From: Tetradesmus obliquus
Taxonomy: Eukaryota > Chlorophyta > Chlorophyceae > Sphaeropleales > Scenedesmaceae
DNA length: 64,000 nucleotides
Reading direction: 5' to 3'
Assembly: GCA_030272155.1 (NCBI GenBank)
Contig: CP126200.1
Coordinates: 558,001-622,000 of the forward strand
The translations under genes were made by a program, and so were the position numbers. Every line of letters starts with the position of its first letter. Within the stretch, counting starts at the first letter, position 1. Shown here piece by piece: positions 23,959 through 35,522 of the stretch. The notes beneath the pieces were generated by a model. It did not search any database. It saw only the letters and a list, made by a program, of their open reading frames with translations, and was not told where the DNA came from.

Positions 23959-25732
23959 TCACTGCGCTACCGCACCATCCTGCCCTGCAGCTGCAGGGCA
24001 GGGCATCTGCGCCTCCCCAGCATCGAAGCATTCTTGTGACAGCAGCTGTACGTCATAACTGTTATCCGTGGCTCGCACTGCCTCCAGCAGCACGTCAGGC
24101 TGCACAGGGCTGCTGCTGTTGGACCTGCAGCAGTGAGGTGCAGGCAGACAGGGGCGGCAGGAGCAGCAGGCAGGACACAAGGGCGCAGCATGTCAGCATT
24201 GCCGACCGGCCAGATGCAGCTGCAACATGCCAAACTGCCGCAACGTCCTCAGCATTCCAACACGTCTGGATGGCAGGTGTTATGGCAAGGTGCAAGAGGG
24301 CCACTCCTAACCAGTGATGTGCTTGCACGACAAACACATTTGCAGCTTCAACCACCACCAGCCACATGTGAGTATGAAAGCACAGAGCCAGCTGCAGCAG
24401 CGCACTCACCACACTTCCACCACTCCAGCTACCAGCTGCACGGTGCAGCCGTCTACGCCCTCCACTGCTGCCAGGTTGCCTCGCAAGCGCGCTGCACACG
24501 CCTCGCAGCGCATGCCGTGCACCTGCAGGCAGAGGCAGCAGGCAAGCTCAGTGCAAGCTCACCAATCAGCATCTCAAGGGCTGAAGATGACAAACAGGCT
24601 TCGTTGCTGATTCGCCTGGTGCTACAGTGGTCGAAGTGCTTCATTTAATGAGGATGTTGCTTACGCAGCGCTGCCTTGCTGGCAAGATAGCAAATGCTAC
24701 CACCACAAGTCAATGACAGCTACTCAGCCGCCCACCTGCAGCATTGTTTTGCTGGCTGCTACAGGTGGCTGCTGTGGCTGCTGGTGCTGCTGCTGCTGTC
24801 CCGTCCTCCCGGTGACGCCCCAACCTGCCAGCAGCTGCTGCAGGCTGCCTGTGTTGCGTGCTGCAAGCAAGTCCTGGCTGGTTGTGAGTGCCAGGGACAG
24901 CAGCAGAGTGGTCACGGTACGCCTGTTCAGGCCCTGAGACAGCAGCAGATAGCCCAGGGTGCCCGCTGCAAGCCCAGGCAGCAGCGCGCAGCCACATGTC
25001 AGCAGCACGGCACGATATACTGCACTTGACCGCTTGTGCACAGCACGTTGCCGCGAGTAGCCCATGCTGCTTTCATGCAAGGCAGGATCGGCGTGCTGTG
25101 TCGCTATGGTGCCGCTGCATACATTGCTAATGCAGTAAACAGTTTCCTGCAAGCCTAGATTCAATCAAGTTGCTCTGCAAGTTGCTATGTGCATACAGCT
25201 TCCTGCTGCTGTTGCTGACAAATAGCACTGGTCCTACGCGGCTGCACAGTGCTGCTGTCAGCTCGCCCCACACCTGTTATGGCCCTGAACACATGCCGGT
25301 ACGGTGTGAGGGCTGAGAAGCCAGCACAGCCTATCGAGGTGTAGTTGAGCACCAGCTGAATGATGCAGCAGCTGGATGACAGCAGGCTACCTGTGAGTGC
25401 ACCTAATGACAGCAGCACCTGGCTGCTGTTGCCACTGCTGCTTGGTGCGTGACGCCCTCTGCTGACTGACATGCTGGCAGTCCCTGCAGGGTCCCATGCA
25501 AGTGCAAGGGTAAAAGGAACAGAGTCACCAGGTGCAGCTTGTACATGCACTGCTGCCAGGCCACTGGCCCCCAGCATGGCACACACGTGCTACTCACCTA
25601 TATAAAAGGTTGTTACCAGTACTATAGATCCAGTGCCAGCACAGGCACCAAGCGACAGGACACTTGACTTCCTTTTCCACCAGTGACACGCATCAACATC
25701 CGAGGCAGACTTTTGATACTGTACAATAGGAG
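23959..25732 (-). CDS. MerT-like membrane transporter fused to a C-terminal heavy-metal-associated (HMA) domain; 5' end not placed
   Basis: Exons joinable in phase: 25732-25598, 25483-25274, 25103-24736 (5' edge least certain), 24522-24410, 24124-23959. The first placed exon starts mid-codon, so the starting ATG lies further upstream. It carries a basic stretch and a hydrophobic segment (WWKRKSSVLSLG then a TM). The next exon has the signature of bacterial mercuric transporters and their plant/algal relatives, SLLSSSCCIIQLVLNYTSIG followed by CAGFSALTPYRHVFR; the Cys pair in the first TM is the metal-relay site in MerT. The third exon adds two more likely TM helices. Exon four encodes an HMA fold with GMRCEACAARLRG, including the C-x2-C metal site, and it ends in the last exon (DVLLEAVRATDNSYDVQLL). 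The expected role is soft-metal (Hg, Cu or similar) handling in a membrane, possibly plastid. The substrate is inference. Confidence 0.75.
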
Positions 25733-26063
25733 CTGTGCATGCAATCAACCATCCCACGACATGATGTGATGTATTATTGAGTAGTTCGTTCTTGCCATGT
25801 GTTACATGCTCAGAACACTGGTGGAACTGGTTATACGTCTCAGACGGGCGTAGAGGTCTTTTGCTGTCCTTGGTACACAATAGTATAGCTCGAACCAGCT
25901 GCAAGTAACATTTTGTGGTCAACAAGAGGCTAACGCCGCATAGTATGGCGACTGCGGGGCGAAAACGCGCAGTTTGAACAAACAGCAGCTTCTGTATTTG
26001 CGCAGAAAGCCCCTTCCAACTGAGATGGACAAAACATGTCTGTAAAATAGCTTAGGCATCATT
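25733..26063. promoter_or_regulatory. Divergent intergenic region between metal-transporter and coiled-coil genes
   Basis: Two head-to-head genes are separated by at most about 330 bases, and part of this probably still contains the unplaced 5' exon of the minus-strand gene (the frame stays open to 25925). A shared promoter is inferred from geometry only; no motif is asserted. Confidence 0.4.
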
Positions 26064-28186
26064 ATGGAGAGACAGAATTGGCTCGAAGAGCGGGACAGGT
26101 GGGTGCGAACGAAACATTGGCATCTGAGTACTGCACTGGAAGCTCACTTGTGCATACGCATGCTGCAGGCTGGTGAAGGACAAACAAGAGCTTCTGGAAG
26201 AGAACATAGAGCTCCGGAAGGACTTGCTGCAGCTGCAGCAAGAGCATATCGCAGTACTGCAGCAGCTGGCAAGTTGCCATGAAGCTGTACAATTGCAGCA
26301 GCAGCAACAGCAGCAGCAGCAGCAGATGGCAGCTATAGATGAGCCGCGGCTTGGCTCACGCACAAGCCCACAGCCAGAACAAGCAGGTATTGCCCAACCT
26401 ACGCAGCAGGTGTTGCAGCAGCGGACCACAGCCCAGCTGTCTCCTGCAAAGCACCATCACCACCACCATCACCATCTTCATCACCACCACCGGCACAGCA
26501 GCAGGCCACCGCTGACGCCGCAGCATCAGCCGAGCTTCGCTCTCCTGAGCTCGTTGAGTGATGGGCTGTGCAGGGACCCCTGCGGCTCACCCTGTCCTGC
26601 AAGCAGCAGACCAGCCAGCAGAGCCGGCCAGGGCAGCAGGACACCACGCGCCAAGTTGCACAGGTGGGGTGCTGCCATGCGTACAAGCAATTAATACCAA
26701 ACTTTGCTGACGTGCCTCAGAGCGCCGTGTGAGGTGCATCAACATTTTCATCAGCAGTGCCAGGCTCCGTGCAGTGCCTGCAGCTTACCTTTGCCAGCAA
26801 GCTTGTTTAGCATCTACTTTCATTGCAGCCACATGCATGTGTTGGTGTTGCTACAGTTCAAACAAGTCTCACTGCACCTTTACTGCCTGCTGCAGCTCCC
26901 TGCAGCGGCTGTTTGGCAGGACCTGGGTGGGCCAGCTTCAGCGCTCCATCAACAGCAAGCCCTTCAGCAGCAGCAGCTGCTCCGCTGACATGGCAGACGC
27001 CAGCAGCACAGCAACCCGCGGCGGCAGCAGCAGCGGCAACACCCACTTTGACAGCTGCAGGCGCAGCAGCAGCGGCAGGAATGTGGTGGATGTGGCAGTG
27101 CTGACAGGCATGTGCAGCAGAGTCAGCGGCGGCGGTGCTGCAGGAGCCCCGCAGCTGCAGCGGCGGGAAGGCATCCACAGCCGTGCCTCGCGCATCAGCA
27201 GCGGCGGGGCTACTGCTGCTGCTGCTCTAGCAGCACCACATCTGGCAGCTGCAGCTGGCTCCTGCAGCAATATGAGCCGCAGGGCAGGGCCTGCAGGAAG
27301 CAGCAGCAACGGCAGCAGCTGGAGGAACCTTCGGCCAGCAGCACTGACACACTTGAGGCCACCAGCGGCAGCTAAGCCAGCTACAAGCAGCAGTGGCATC
27401 CAGCCTATTCCTGCAAGCTGCAGTGGGCAGCTCGCTACCAGGGCTGCACTTCAGGCAGCTGGCAGTGTTGGAGGCATCAGCAGCAGCGGTTTGGAGCCTG
27501 AAGCTGAATCCGCAGCTGCATGGGAGATGTATGGCCCGATGAGCTGTCCTGCTGCGATGCTGTGCGAGACACCTTGGGTGGAGTCACCACGACTGCTTGA
27601 ACGGTACAGCAGCGGCAGCAGCAGCAGGAGCAGCAGTGCTGGCAGCAGCATAAGCAGCGGCAGCAATAGCTCGTTTGATGACAACAACGAGCCTGCAGTG
27701 GAGCCGGTTGCTGGCTCAATGCTCAGCAGGCTCGACGCTGACAATGACGATGAGGAAGACGGCGATGCAGCAGCAGCAGCAGCTGCGCCTTGTGCCAGCA
27801 GCGCAGGGTGCCCAAGCAGCAGGCCAGCCGCCACAGCAATCAACGACTGCGTTCGTGTGGCTGATGACGATGGCAGTGGGCTGCAGCTGGGTGGTGCGCT
27901 GTGTGCCATGTCTGCTGCCGCTAGTGGCTGCTTGTGCGGCAGCACTGCAGCACTGGAAGACTTGGCTGCAATCACAGCGCCAGTGACAAAAGGCGCAGCA
28001 AGTTGTGCAACGACCACAGTGGCAGCAGCAGGCAAAGTCGAGGGTAGCAGGACCAGCAGCCGGATTCACAGCATCACCAGCACCGCCGGCAGCAGCAGTG
28101 CCAGCAGCCTGGCTGGCAGCAGCAGCGATGCTGGCTGCTGCAGCAGCACCAGTGGGGGCACTGGATACAGCAGCACCAGTGACTAG
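26064..28186 (+). CDS. Coiled-coil, His-rich and Ser/Ala-rich protein of unknown function
   Basis: Three exons, 26064-26098, 26169-26663 and 26896-28186, give 1821 nt (606 residues) with consistent phases. Residues 1-60 form an acidic/basic heptad-like helix (LVKDKQELLEENIELRKDLL) that ends in poly-Gln, so a coiled coil is likely. Residues about 142-160 hold a striking His run (KHHHHHHHHLHHHHRH), a possible metal-binding patch. Exon 3 starts SLQRLFGRTWVGQLQRSIN and continues as long Ser/Gly/Ala-rich low-complexity sequence with an Asp/Glu patch (DADNDDEEDGD). No catalytic motif or TM was seen. It is divergently arranged with the metal transporter. I do not recognise a family. A bZIP was considered, but no basic region precedes the heptads. 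Confidence 0.65.
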
Positions 28187-28808
28187 CTGCGAAAAGCGAT
28201 GGCACTATGCGGCACACAGCCGCTCCCTGCAGCAGATGCATGGGCGCATCACAGGGGCGTCACTTGGCAGCAAGCCAGCACAGCTAGCCGTGCGGTACCT
28301 GCTTGTTCATTGGTGGCTTTACTACGGTATGGTGTTGGCACAATGGTGCAGCAGGTGCGCAGGCGCTGTAGCGGAGTGCGGGCAGGAGCAGAATGATCTA
28401 AGGCAACCATTGGCCGCCGCCGCACTGCGCCAACATGCTGCGGCAGTATGGATTGGACAGCATGCGCTGTGCCGCAACTGACGGGGGATCAGCCAGCATG
28501 CTGGTGAGGATCGATCCTCATGCTTCGTTTTCAACGAATTGCGTGGCAATGGGTACAGCTAGCACCGGGCCAGGTGTGTCAATGATGTGTCAGTTTGAAA
28601 GCGTGTTACAACATGTAACCTTCTGCGTGCGCGTTGGGGCCCCGTTGCAAGTGAAAACACTCTCTTTAAGTGACCACTGCTCTATTGAAAGAGTCAGCGT
28701 GCCTTATTCGCACTGATTGCACAAGTGGTTGTATCGTCGCGTTTGCTTCGAGACGCTGTTGCAGATCGCTTTCAGCTCGTCTGCTGCCTGTACAACAGAG
28801 TAGTTAAT
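28187..28808. other. Intergenic between coiled-coil gene and EF-hand gene
   Basis: No gene seen. A TGTAA motif, the usual green-algal polyadenylation signal, lies at about 28614 (acatgtaacc), roughly 430 bases after the upstream stop. The 5' flank of the EF-hand gene follows. Confidence 0.5.
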
Positions 28809-31059
28809 ATGGGAGATCAGCAGCTGAAGGCTTGGTTCGACGCGATTGATGTAGACCATTCTGGCAGGCTTGACAGCAAAGAGCTGCAGCGGGCCCTGGC
28901 TATGGGAAACCTCCACTATGGGCTAAATGACGTAGTAAGAGGGCTTATGTTGATCTTCAAACTGTTGTAAAAGCAGAGCACCTGCAGCACCTGCAGCTCG
29001 CCTGTATGCAGCATGCATGCACTGCAGTTGCTGCTGGTACTGGTGTTGTCCCTGATGCTCTGCTGTGCCCGTCTATTTAGTGCAGCCTACATTCTCTGCT
29101 GGCACTTATATGTCTCTGCCTATCCATGCCACTGGCTGCACTGTCCATGGCTGCTTATCAACATTCCTTCAGAACTACACAGCTACTGTGGCTTGAGCAC
29201 AGTGCTCAAGCTTCTTTCTGCTGCCGCCTGCTGCTTGCAGGATCAGATGGTGCGCGCATTTGATGTCGACAACAGCCGGTCATTAGGATTTGCGGAGTTT
29301 TCCCGCCTGCACTACTTCCTGGTCAACGTGCAGAACAGCTTTCAAACATTCGACAGGTAGCTGCAATGCTGGGGACAGCGCAGTGGGGCTTGCACAGCTG
29401 TACTCATAGCGTTGCTCTGCTAGCGCCTTGTGGGCTTTGAAACTTTTGACAGGTGCTGTTCCGCGCAGCACACCAAATGTGCAAAGCATGGCTTCTTGAA
29501 GGAATCATGTCCTTAAACACCATTGTGCATAACAGTCCTGCAGTTTTGTATGTCTAACGGCGGCAAAGGACAGCAACAGAGCATACATCCTGACACGCTG
29601 CAGCGTTGTCACTCCAGCTGCTATATTCGGCATACCTATCTGCTGCATCGCTGACAGGCGAGGGTTTGCTGCTGTGCAGGGACCGCAGCGGCAGGCTCAC
29701 GCCGGATGAAGTGGCGCAGGCGCTGCAGCAAGCAGGTGAGCCAGGGCTGCATGCGCGGTCCCTGTTTCTGTCGCTGAAGTGCAGCTGGTGCAGGATTTCG
29801 CAACAAAGTCGTTTCAGGGGGCCGTGGCAGGATGAGGCTGCAGATAGTGCTGCAGCCGCCAGGGCTTAGGTGTTGTAATGCCCTGGAAACCAGGCATAGC
29901 ACAGTGCGTTTGTGTTTGTAGAATGCCTCTGGGATTGTGCGCCTGGGCCTTGCAGCAGCAGCAGTGGCGCCTGGCCTGGCACAGCAATGCAGGACTCAGC
30001 GCCGCATCCAGCTACATGCAAACTACAGGAGCACTTCTGCTGTGGTGTGTTTTCATGCGCTGAACACACCTCATCCCATGCATGTCGTAAGTCTTTGATT
30101 ATATCAGCATGCATTTTGACGCCAGCTTCAGTTCACTGCTTACATGCACAATTCAAACTCTGTGTCAACACCTCGCCTGCTCATGCCTGCTGCCGCCGTT
30201 TTGCTGTCGCATCCTTTGCTGCTGCATTGCTTGCTGTGTGCAGGCTTCCAGCTGGACGGGCCAGCCATGATGGCCATGATCAGCAAGTTTGACCCGGACA
30301 ACAGCGCCAGGTGCGTTGGCCAGTGCAGCCAATCAATCAATTAATTAGTCACTCGTTTTTCTAGCAAGAGGTGAACCCAGTGGAGGGAGCCACTCCCAAA
30401 CCACCTTAGGTGATGGCCAGTACAGCCATGATCAGCAATTCTGATTTAGAGTAGCACACCGGCGCCATGTGTGTTGTGCATTTCAGCCATGATCAGCAAG
30501 TTGACCCGGACAACAGCGCCAGGTGCGCTAGCACAGTACAGCCATGAGTAGCAGTTTTAAGTTGATTTGGACAGGAGGGACGGTGTACTGTGTAGTACAG
30601 CCATGATCAGCAATTCTGATGTGGACAACAGTGCCAGGTGCGCAATGCCTGTGTGCTGCTGCCGCTGCCTGCATTGTTCAGCACGGCAGGTCACAAAACC
30701 ATGGTGTACTGTCTGCTTCAACTGGTGCAGATGGTATTGCATGGGCACCCTGTGCTCACCCTACTTGCATTGAGCAGGCTGCCTGTCTGCAGTGTGTTGT
30801 GTCGCCCACATTTCACAAAAGTGCTATCTTTGCACGACCAAGGTTGCCGAGAGCTTGGTAGCATCTCTTGTCACTCACACTTTGATGCCCTGCCGCTGCC
30901 CTCTGCAGCCTGTCGCTGGACGAGTACATCCGCTCCTGCCTGTTCCTGCAGACAGCCGCGCGCACGTTTGGCGCGTTTGACCCGCAGCGCACCGGCCAGG
31001 TGCACCTCAGCTTCAACCAGTTTGTGTACGCAGCAAGCCACGTAGGTGCCGGCTGGTGA
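28809..31059 (+). CDS. Penta-EF-hand (ALG-2/peflin-type) calcium-binding protein
   Basis: Five exons, 28809-28934, 29241-29356, 29680-29735, 30244-30310 and 30909-31059, splice in phase to 171 residues, the size of ALG-2-like proteins. EF1 has a full loop (DVDHSGRLDSKE). EF2 reads DVDNSRSLGFAEF. EF3 is DRSGRLTPDEV following the F-x-T-F/Y-D signature. EF4 is DPDNSASLSLDEY. EF5 (DPQRTGQVHLSFNQF) is the degenerate dimerisation hand. The order, spacing and the link NSFQTFDR are diagnostic of the PEF family (established knowledge). These proteins dimerise through EF5 and act as Ca2+-dependent adaptors in membrane repair, vesicle traffic and signalling. The first ATG in frame with no upstream leader gives a short N-terminus (no Gly/Pro-rich tail). 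EF2 and EF4 loops lack some ideal ligands, so EF1 and EF3 probably bind Ca2+ best, as in ALG-2. Confidence 0.92.
30423..30647 (+). repeat. Degenerate copies of exon 4 end plus donor in the next intron of the PEF gene
   Basis: Exon 4 ends with ccatgatcagcaagtttgac…aacagcgccag followed by the donor gtgcg. Related copies start at about 30423 (truncated), 30484 (one T missing, donor kept), 30539 (weak) and 30598 (gatgtggacaacagtgccag, donor kept). All lie downstream within the same intron. Confidence 0.88.
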
Positions 31060-31380
31060 AGGCAAAACTTGCTTGTAGGTGCAGCGCGGCACTGCTGCTG
31101 CAGCTTGTACTGTGTGCAGAGCAAATGCGTACGGCAGCTGCATGGTGTGCATGTGTGGCTCATTGACCTGCTGCCAGCTATGCTGCTACAGCCAGCATGC
31201 AAGCATGGCGTGTTGCTCAGACGTGACGTAGTAGGAAGTGTATGCCGGGGCTTCCATGTTAGGCTGCATGACAAGTGTTGCATGCAGCTGTCCGAATGCG
31301 GTCCGCATATGTATTTGCAGCGCCTAAGCCAGCGCCGGCTGCTGCTTTGCCTCGCTGTGCCCTTGCTGTTCACCTGCAGG
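31060..31380. other. 3' flank of the PEF gene
   Basis: No gene recognised; probable 3' UTR and intergenic sequence leading into a tandem repeat. Confidence 0.5.
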
Positions 31381-31934
31381 TGTGCGGCTGATGACGCTTG
31401 CCGGTGGTGGTGCTGCTGATGCCGCAGGTGTCCACGTAGGGCAGCGGGAGCTTCATCGTGCCTCATCGTGCTGTCATGCAGCAGGCGCTGCAGCCGGCTG
31501 CTGCTGATGCTGGAGGCAGGCAGTGGGCACTGCTGCGGCTGCTGCTGCTACTGTGGACACGCACCAAAGCCAACAGCACAGCAATAGTTGTGCGGGCGCT
31601 GCACGAGTTGTGTCCCTGCTGCTGCAGCGTAGCCTTGCGAGGCCGTTGCAGCCTGGGTGTGCGGCTGATGACGCTTGCCGGTGGTGGTGCTGCTGATGCC
31701 GCAGGTGTCCATGTAGGGCAGCGGGAGCTTCATCGTGCCTCATCGTGCTGTCATGCAGCAGGCGCTGCAGCCGGCTGCTGCTGATGCTGGAGGCAGGCAG
31801 TGGGCACTGCTGCGGCTGCTGCTGCTACTGTGGACACGCACCGAAGCCAACAGCACAGCAATAGTTGTGCGGGCGCTGCACGAGTTGTGTCCCTGCTGCT
31901 GCAGCGTAGCCTTGCGAGGCCGTTGCAGCCTGGG
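31381..31934. repeat. Two tandem copies of a 277-bp unit
   Basis: The block starting tgtgcggctgatgacgcttg at 31381 repeats at 31658 (offset 277) with about three substitutions. ORFs across it are duplicated on both strands with no family resemblance, so they are treated as non-coding. Confidence 0.95.
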
Positions 31935-32378
31935 CAGCATTCTCGGCGTGCATGTTGTGACAGCTGTGCGCATGTGCATGCTTAATTGGACATGCATGGG
32001 ATGGGTGCGCATGGTTGCAGCACAGGTCACTGTCTGGGTATGTTAGTTGTAGTACTGGCATCACGTTGAATGCGTTGCAAATGAGCAGCGCCTGCACTCG
32101 TGCTTTGGCTCAGGGCGCGAGCCGCTGCGTGCTGCATGACAGCTTCGTCAGTTGTGCTGCAAGAGAGCAGTGCAATCCTGCAGCACTGCTCATGTGTGCT
32201 GAACACTGTTGAATGCTGAAGTTGCAGTGCCATTCAAGGTGTCTTGTTTATGTTGTGGCTGCCAGCAGCGCAGTCCATACTGCTGAGGCAGCCTGTTCTA
32301 TCTGGGAATACAACCGTGTGTGTCAGCTGACACTGCAGCTGCAACAGCTGTTGTGTGATGCCTAAGCCTTGTATGCAG
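31935..32378. other. Sequence between tandem repeat and tentative exons
   Basis: No gene recognised. It may hold the 5' end of the tentative gene that follows. Confidence 0.4.
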
Positions 32379-33066
32379 TCCATTTCATGGACAATGGCTT
32401 CAGCTGGCTGTCGCAGCCGCTGCTTTGCGTACTGCATACAATCAAGTTCAGCTGTGCCGTGCAAGGTATATCATAAGGGTTCTGCATGCTTGTAAGAATG
32501 GGGGCAACTTGCGGCCCTGCTAGGCTGTCATTCATGCTTGAACGTGCAGCAGTTACACAACACTATGCCGTCGCTTGCAAGCAGCTGTGGACCTGCATGC
32601 AAATGCTTTGGTGCGCGACGTGCCGTTTGCATATGTGCTAAGCAGCATCAGCAAGCACATTGTGGCAATGCCAGGCATGGTCTTTGAGAAAGCTCTCATT
32701 TGTTACTCTGAAGAGTAACACTGTAACAGAGTTCCTACAGGTGTCCATGTGGTACAAAGCTACTAGCATTCAGGTGCGGTCACTGCAGCAAGGTGCTGCA
32801 GTCATCACTGATGCCCCTGCCTCCGAGCGCGCAGAAAGCTAGCTTTCCGAGGAGCGCTCCTCCGCTCAGCGCCGGGCACAGCGGCCGTTCCGGCATGCCC
32901 TGCTGCCAGCAGCTGGCGGCCAGCAACAGCTACTGAGCAGACGGCGGTCACCCCAGATGTTACACGCAGTTGCAGATGCCAGCTTTGCCCGGGTCTCGAC
33001 CGAGCTGCTAGGCTTTCCAGCCAAGCGCTAGCATGCTGCACACACGGCATGAAGCTGTGCAGCTGA
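32379..33066 (+). CDS. Tentative exon chain of an unknown protein (incomplete 5' end)
   Basis: Segments 32379-32465, 32550-32714, 32741-32773 and 32835-33066 are bounded by AG/GT and keep phase. They read as helical sequence in the first two (FHGQWLQLAVAAAALRTAYN; DLHANALVRDVPFAYVLSSI and SKHIVAMPGMVFEKALICY). The introns are very short (26 and 61 nt for the last two), which weakens the model. The last segment may be wrong, since another frame of this stretch is also open. No start codon was placed and no family is recognised. Codon use looks coding-like in the first two segments only. Confidence 0.3.
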
Positions 33067-33933
33067 ATGACCATTACCACACTGGGCCACAGCAGAAGCG
33101 TGCAAAAACTCTTGAAAGTCGTAAAAGGAAACGGCAGCATCTACATAGCCTGCACTGGCATGCAGAACGTACTGAGCTCCCCACACCCACCACCCTGACC
33201 CCCATCTTGTGCAGGTAGTGTTCCTATTTTTCCATGCATGGTGTATGAGAGCCAAATGCATGCCATCACCTGCACTTGTGTCTGGTGAATGCTGCTGCAG
33301 CAGCTTGCAGCACTCATCACCAACGCTGTTCAGTGAATCACAAGCACATCACTCCAGCCACAAAGAACACCATACAACTTGTTTTGTATGGCACAATGCA
33401 GTCCACTACACTACGATGAATGTGTGTTTGGCAGTACCCTACTGATACAATACGATACACTTTTTGAACTAAAACCTGATCCCAGGCAGCAGCCCTACTG
33501 CCAACCAAGCTGGACAAGGCATCTGTGTTACCCTGCTGGCCCAAATGCATCTTGCCAACCACGGCAGAACTCGAGTTGCACAAAGAAATCAGGGACATAA
33601 TCACAATCACAGCTGCTCGGACTGTGCACCAAGCCGACATGTTAGCCTGGTGCAGACTGCTGCAACAATAACCTATGCTCTCACAGAGACGCTTGCAGGG
33701 ACCAGGTGCTTGGCTCCTGCTGCTGCTTCCTGTGCAAATGTTGTTACTGGCTTCATCTGCAGATCAATTATACCAGGTGCACCAGCGCCATGCAAGTATG
33801 GCACAACAGGTCACAGCTGATGCGTGGCACCTCAAGTAGTCAAGACCTGATCGGTGACGGCACTGTACAAACAGGCACAACAGGTACTGCAGTGGTGGTT
33901 TGCAGATCTTGTCTGTGCCTTCCCTGCCACCAC
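33067..33933. other. Stretch without a recognised gene
   Basis: Probably 3' flank of the tentative plus-strand gene and downstream exons or 3' UTR of the minus-strand gene that follows. A minus-strand piece near 33845-33880 (CRHRSGLDYLR) could be a further exon but is unsupported. Confidence 0.35.
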
Positions 33934-35480
33934 CTGCAACATCCCCAGCAGGTTCATCTTCTCCACGATGCATGGCCAGAACAGCTGCTGCATGCACTGC
34001 TTGATGCGTGCTGAGGCTGGCCCCATGTTGAGGAACACCCCGACACCCCGAGGGTGAAATCTGCGGAACCATATGCTGCCCAGGGCCCGCTTCAGCCTGC
34101 TGCTGCACCCTGAGGCACAGCCTGTCATCACCAATGTACCAAGTGAATAAAGTCTTACCAATAAACTGAGGCACTGCTTGTGGTTGCTGTACACTGCCCT
34201 TTGTGTGGAGCTGCCACGCTCCTGCACCTCCGCCAAGCTGAACATCATGCCGGGCCTGTGATGCATGTTAACCTGCCCTTGTGTGTGTGCGTGGGATTGG
34301 GATGGAAAGATTGGGATGGGCGCTATCAATCCAAGGACACCAATAGGAACACTTTGATACCAGTATGAAAACTTTGACACTAGTATGAAAACTTTGTGGT
34401 AGGCTCTGCATAGCAGCGGATGCACGGGTCCCAGCATCTGCACATCTGCATCTGCATCTGCATCTTCATCTGCATCTGCACATCGCACAGCCTGCTTGCA
34501 AGCGATCAACTGTAATATCTGTGTCACGATTGCCACGCCTTGCCCTATGTCGCGGCAACTGGTGCACCTGTCACCGGCCGCAGAATGCACTACTGTGTCT
34601 TCTTTGTCATGTCTTGGCTGCTGCGCTGGAAGAGGCGGGCCCACCAAGTCTGCACAGCATGGAGCAACAACCAAGTCACAGCTTTCAGCAGTTGAAAGAG
34701 CCCACATACATCTGCTGGCAATCATGGCCTATGGCAGTGCATTTGCTGCCAGCACACTTGCAGGAAAAGCAGACCTGCAGCAAGGACTGCAACAACAGAA
34801 ATGATCAGCCAGGTTTTCTAACAACAGGAGGCCACCATCAAGCCCCCACCTGTGTCATGTCTTGGCTGCTGTGCTGGAAGAGGCGGGCCCACCAAGTCTG
34901 CACAGCATGGCGAGCAGCAACCAAATCACATAACCGCAACGTTGACAAGGAGTCCACATACATCTGCAGGTCATAGTAGCACATGGCGACACATCCATTG
35001 CAGCTGCCAGCACACATCCGCAGTTCCTGCAGAGCGGTAACACGACAATGCATCCGCAAGCGGGAATGAACTAGTTGTGCTTTAGGGGGGAGGCCAGCAC
35101 CAAGCCCTCACCTGCTTGGGCTGCTTGGGCGGCCTGTAGGGCTCCAGCAGGGCAGTCATCTCATCAGGGAACTGCATGGTGTCGACATCGGCCTCGCAAA
35201 CGCCAGGCGCTTGCGACCCTGGCACACGCAGCAAAAAATATTCAAAGAACAAGGACCAATTAGATAGCTGGGGCGGTTGGAACATTGTCGTCTGTCGCGA
35301 ACATCACATGTCAGACTTGCTAGCTTACAGATCAGCCAGGCCTGGTGTAAAAGCAATGTGGTGCTGACCACCATGACAGCTGCTGCTGGTAGGTGCTTGC
35401 GGTTGCTGCTTGTGGGATGACACTCTGTGCAGGTTACGGGGCCTTCCAACACGCAACATTGCCAGCACATTGAGGCCTCG

Positions 35481-35522
<42 letters not shown>

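Noticed and set aside
26064..26663. bZIP transcription factor call for the coiled-coil gene
   Set aside because: No basic DNA-binding region precedes the heptads.
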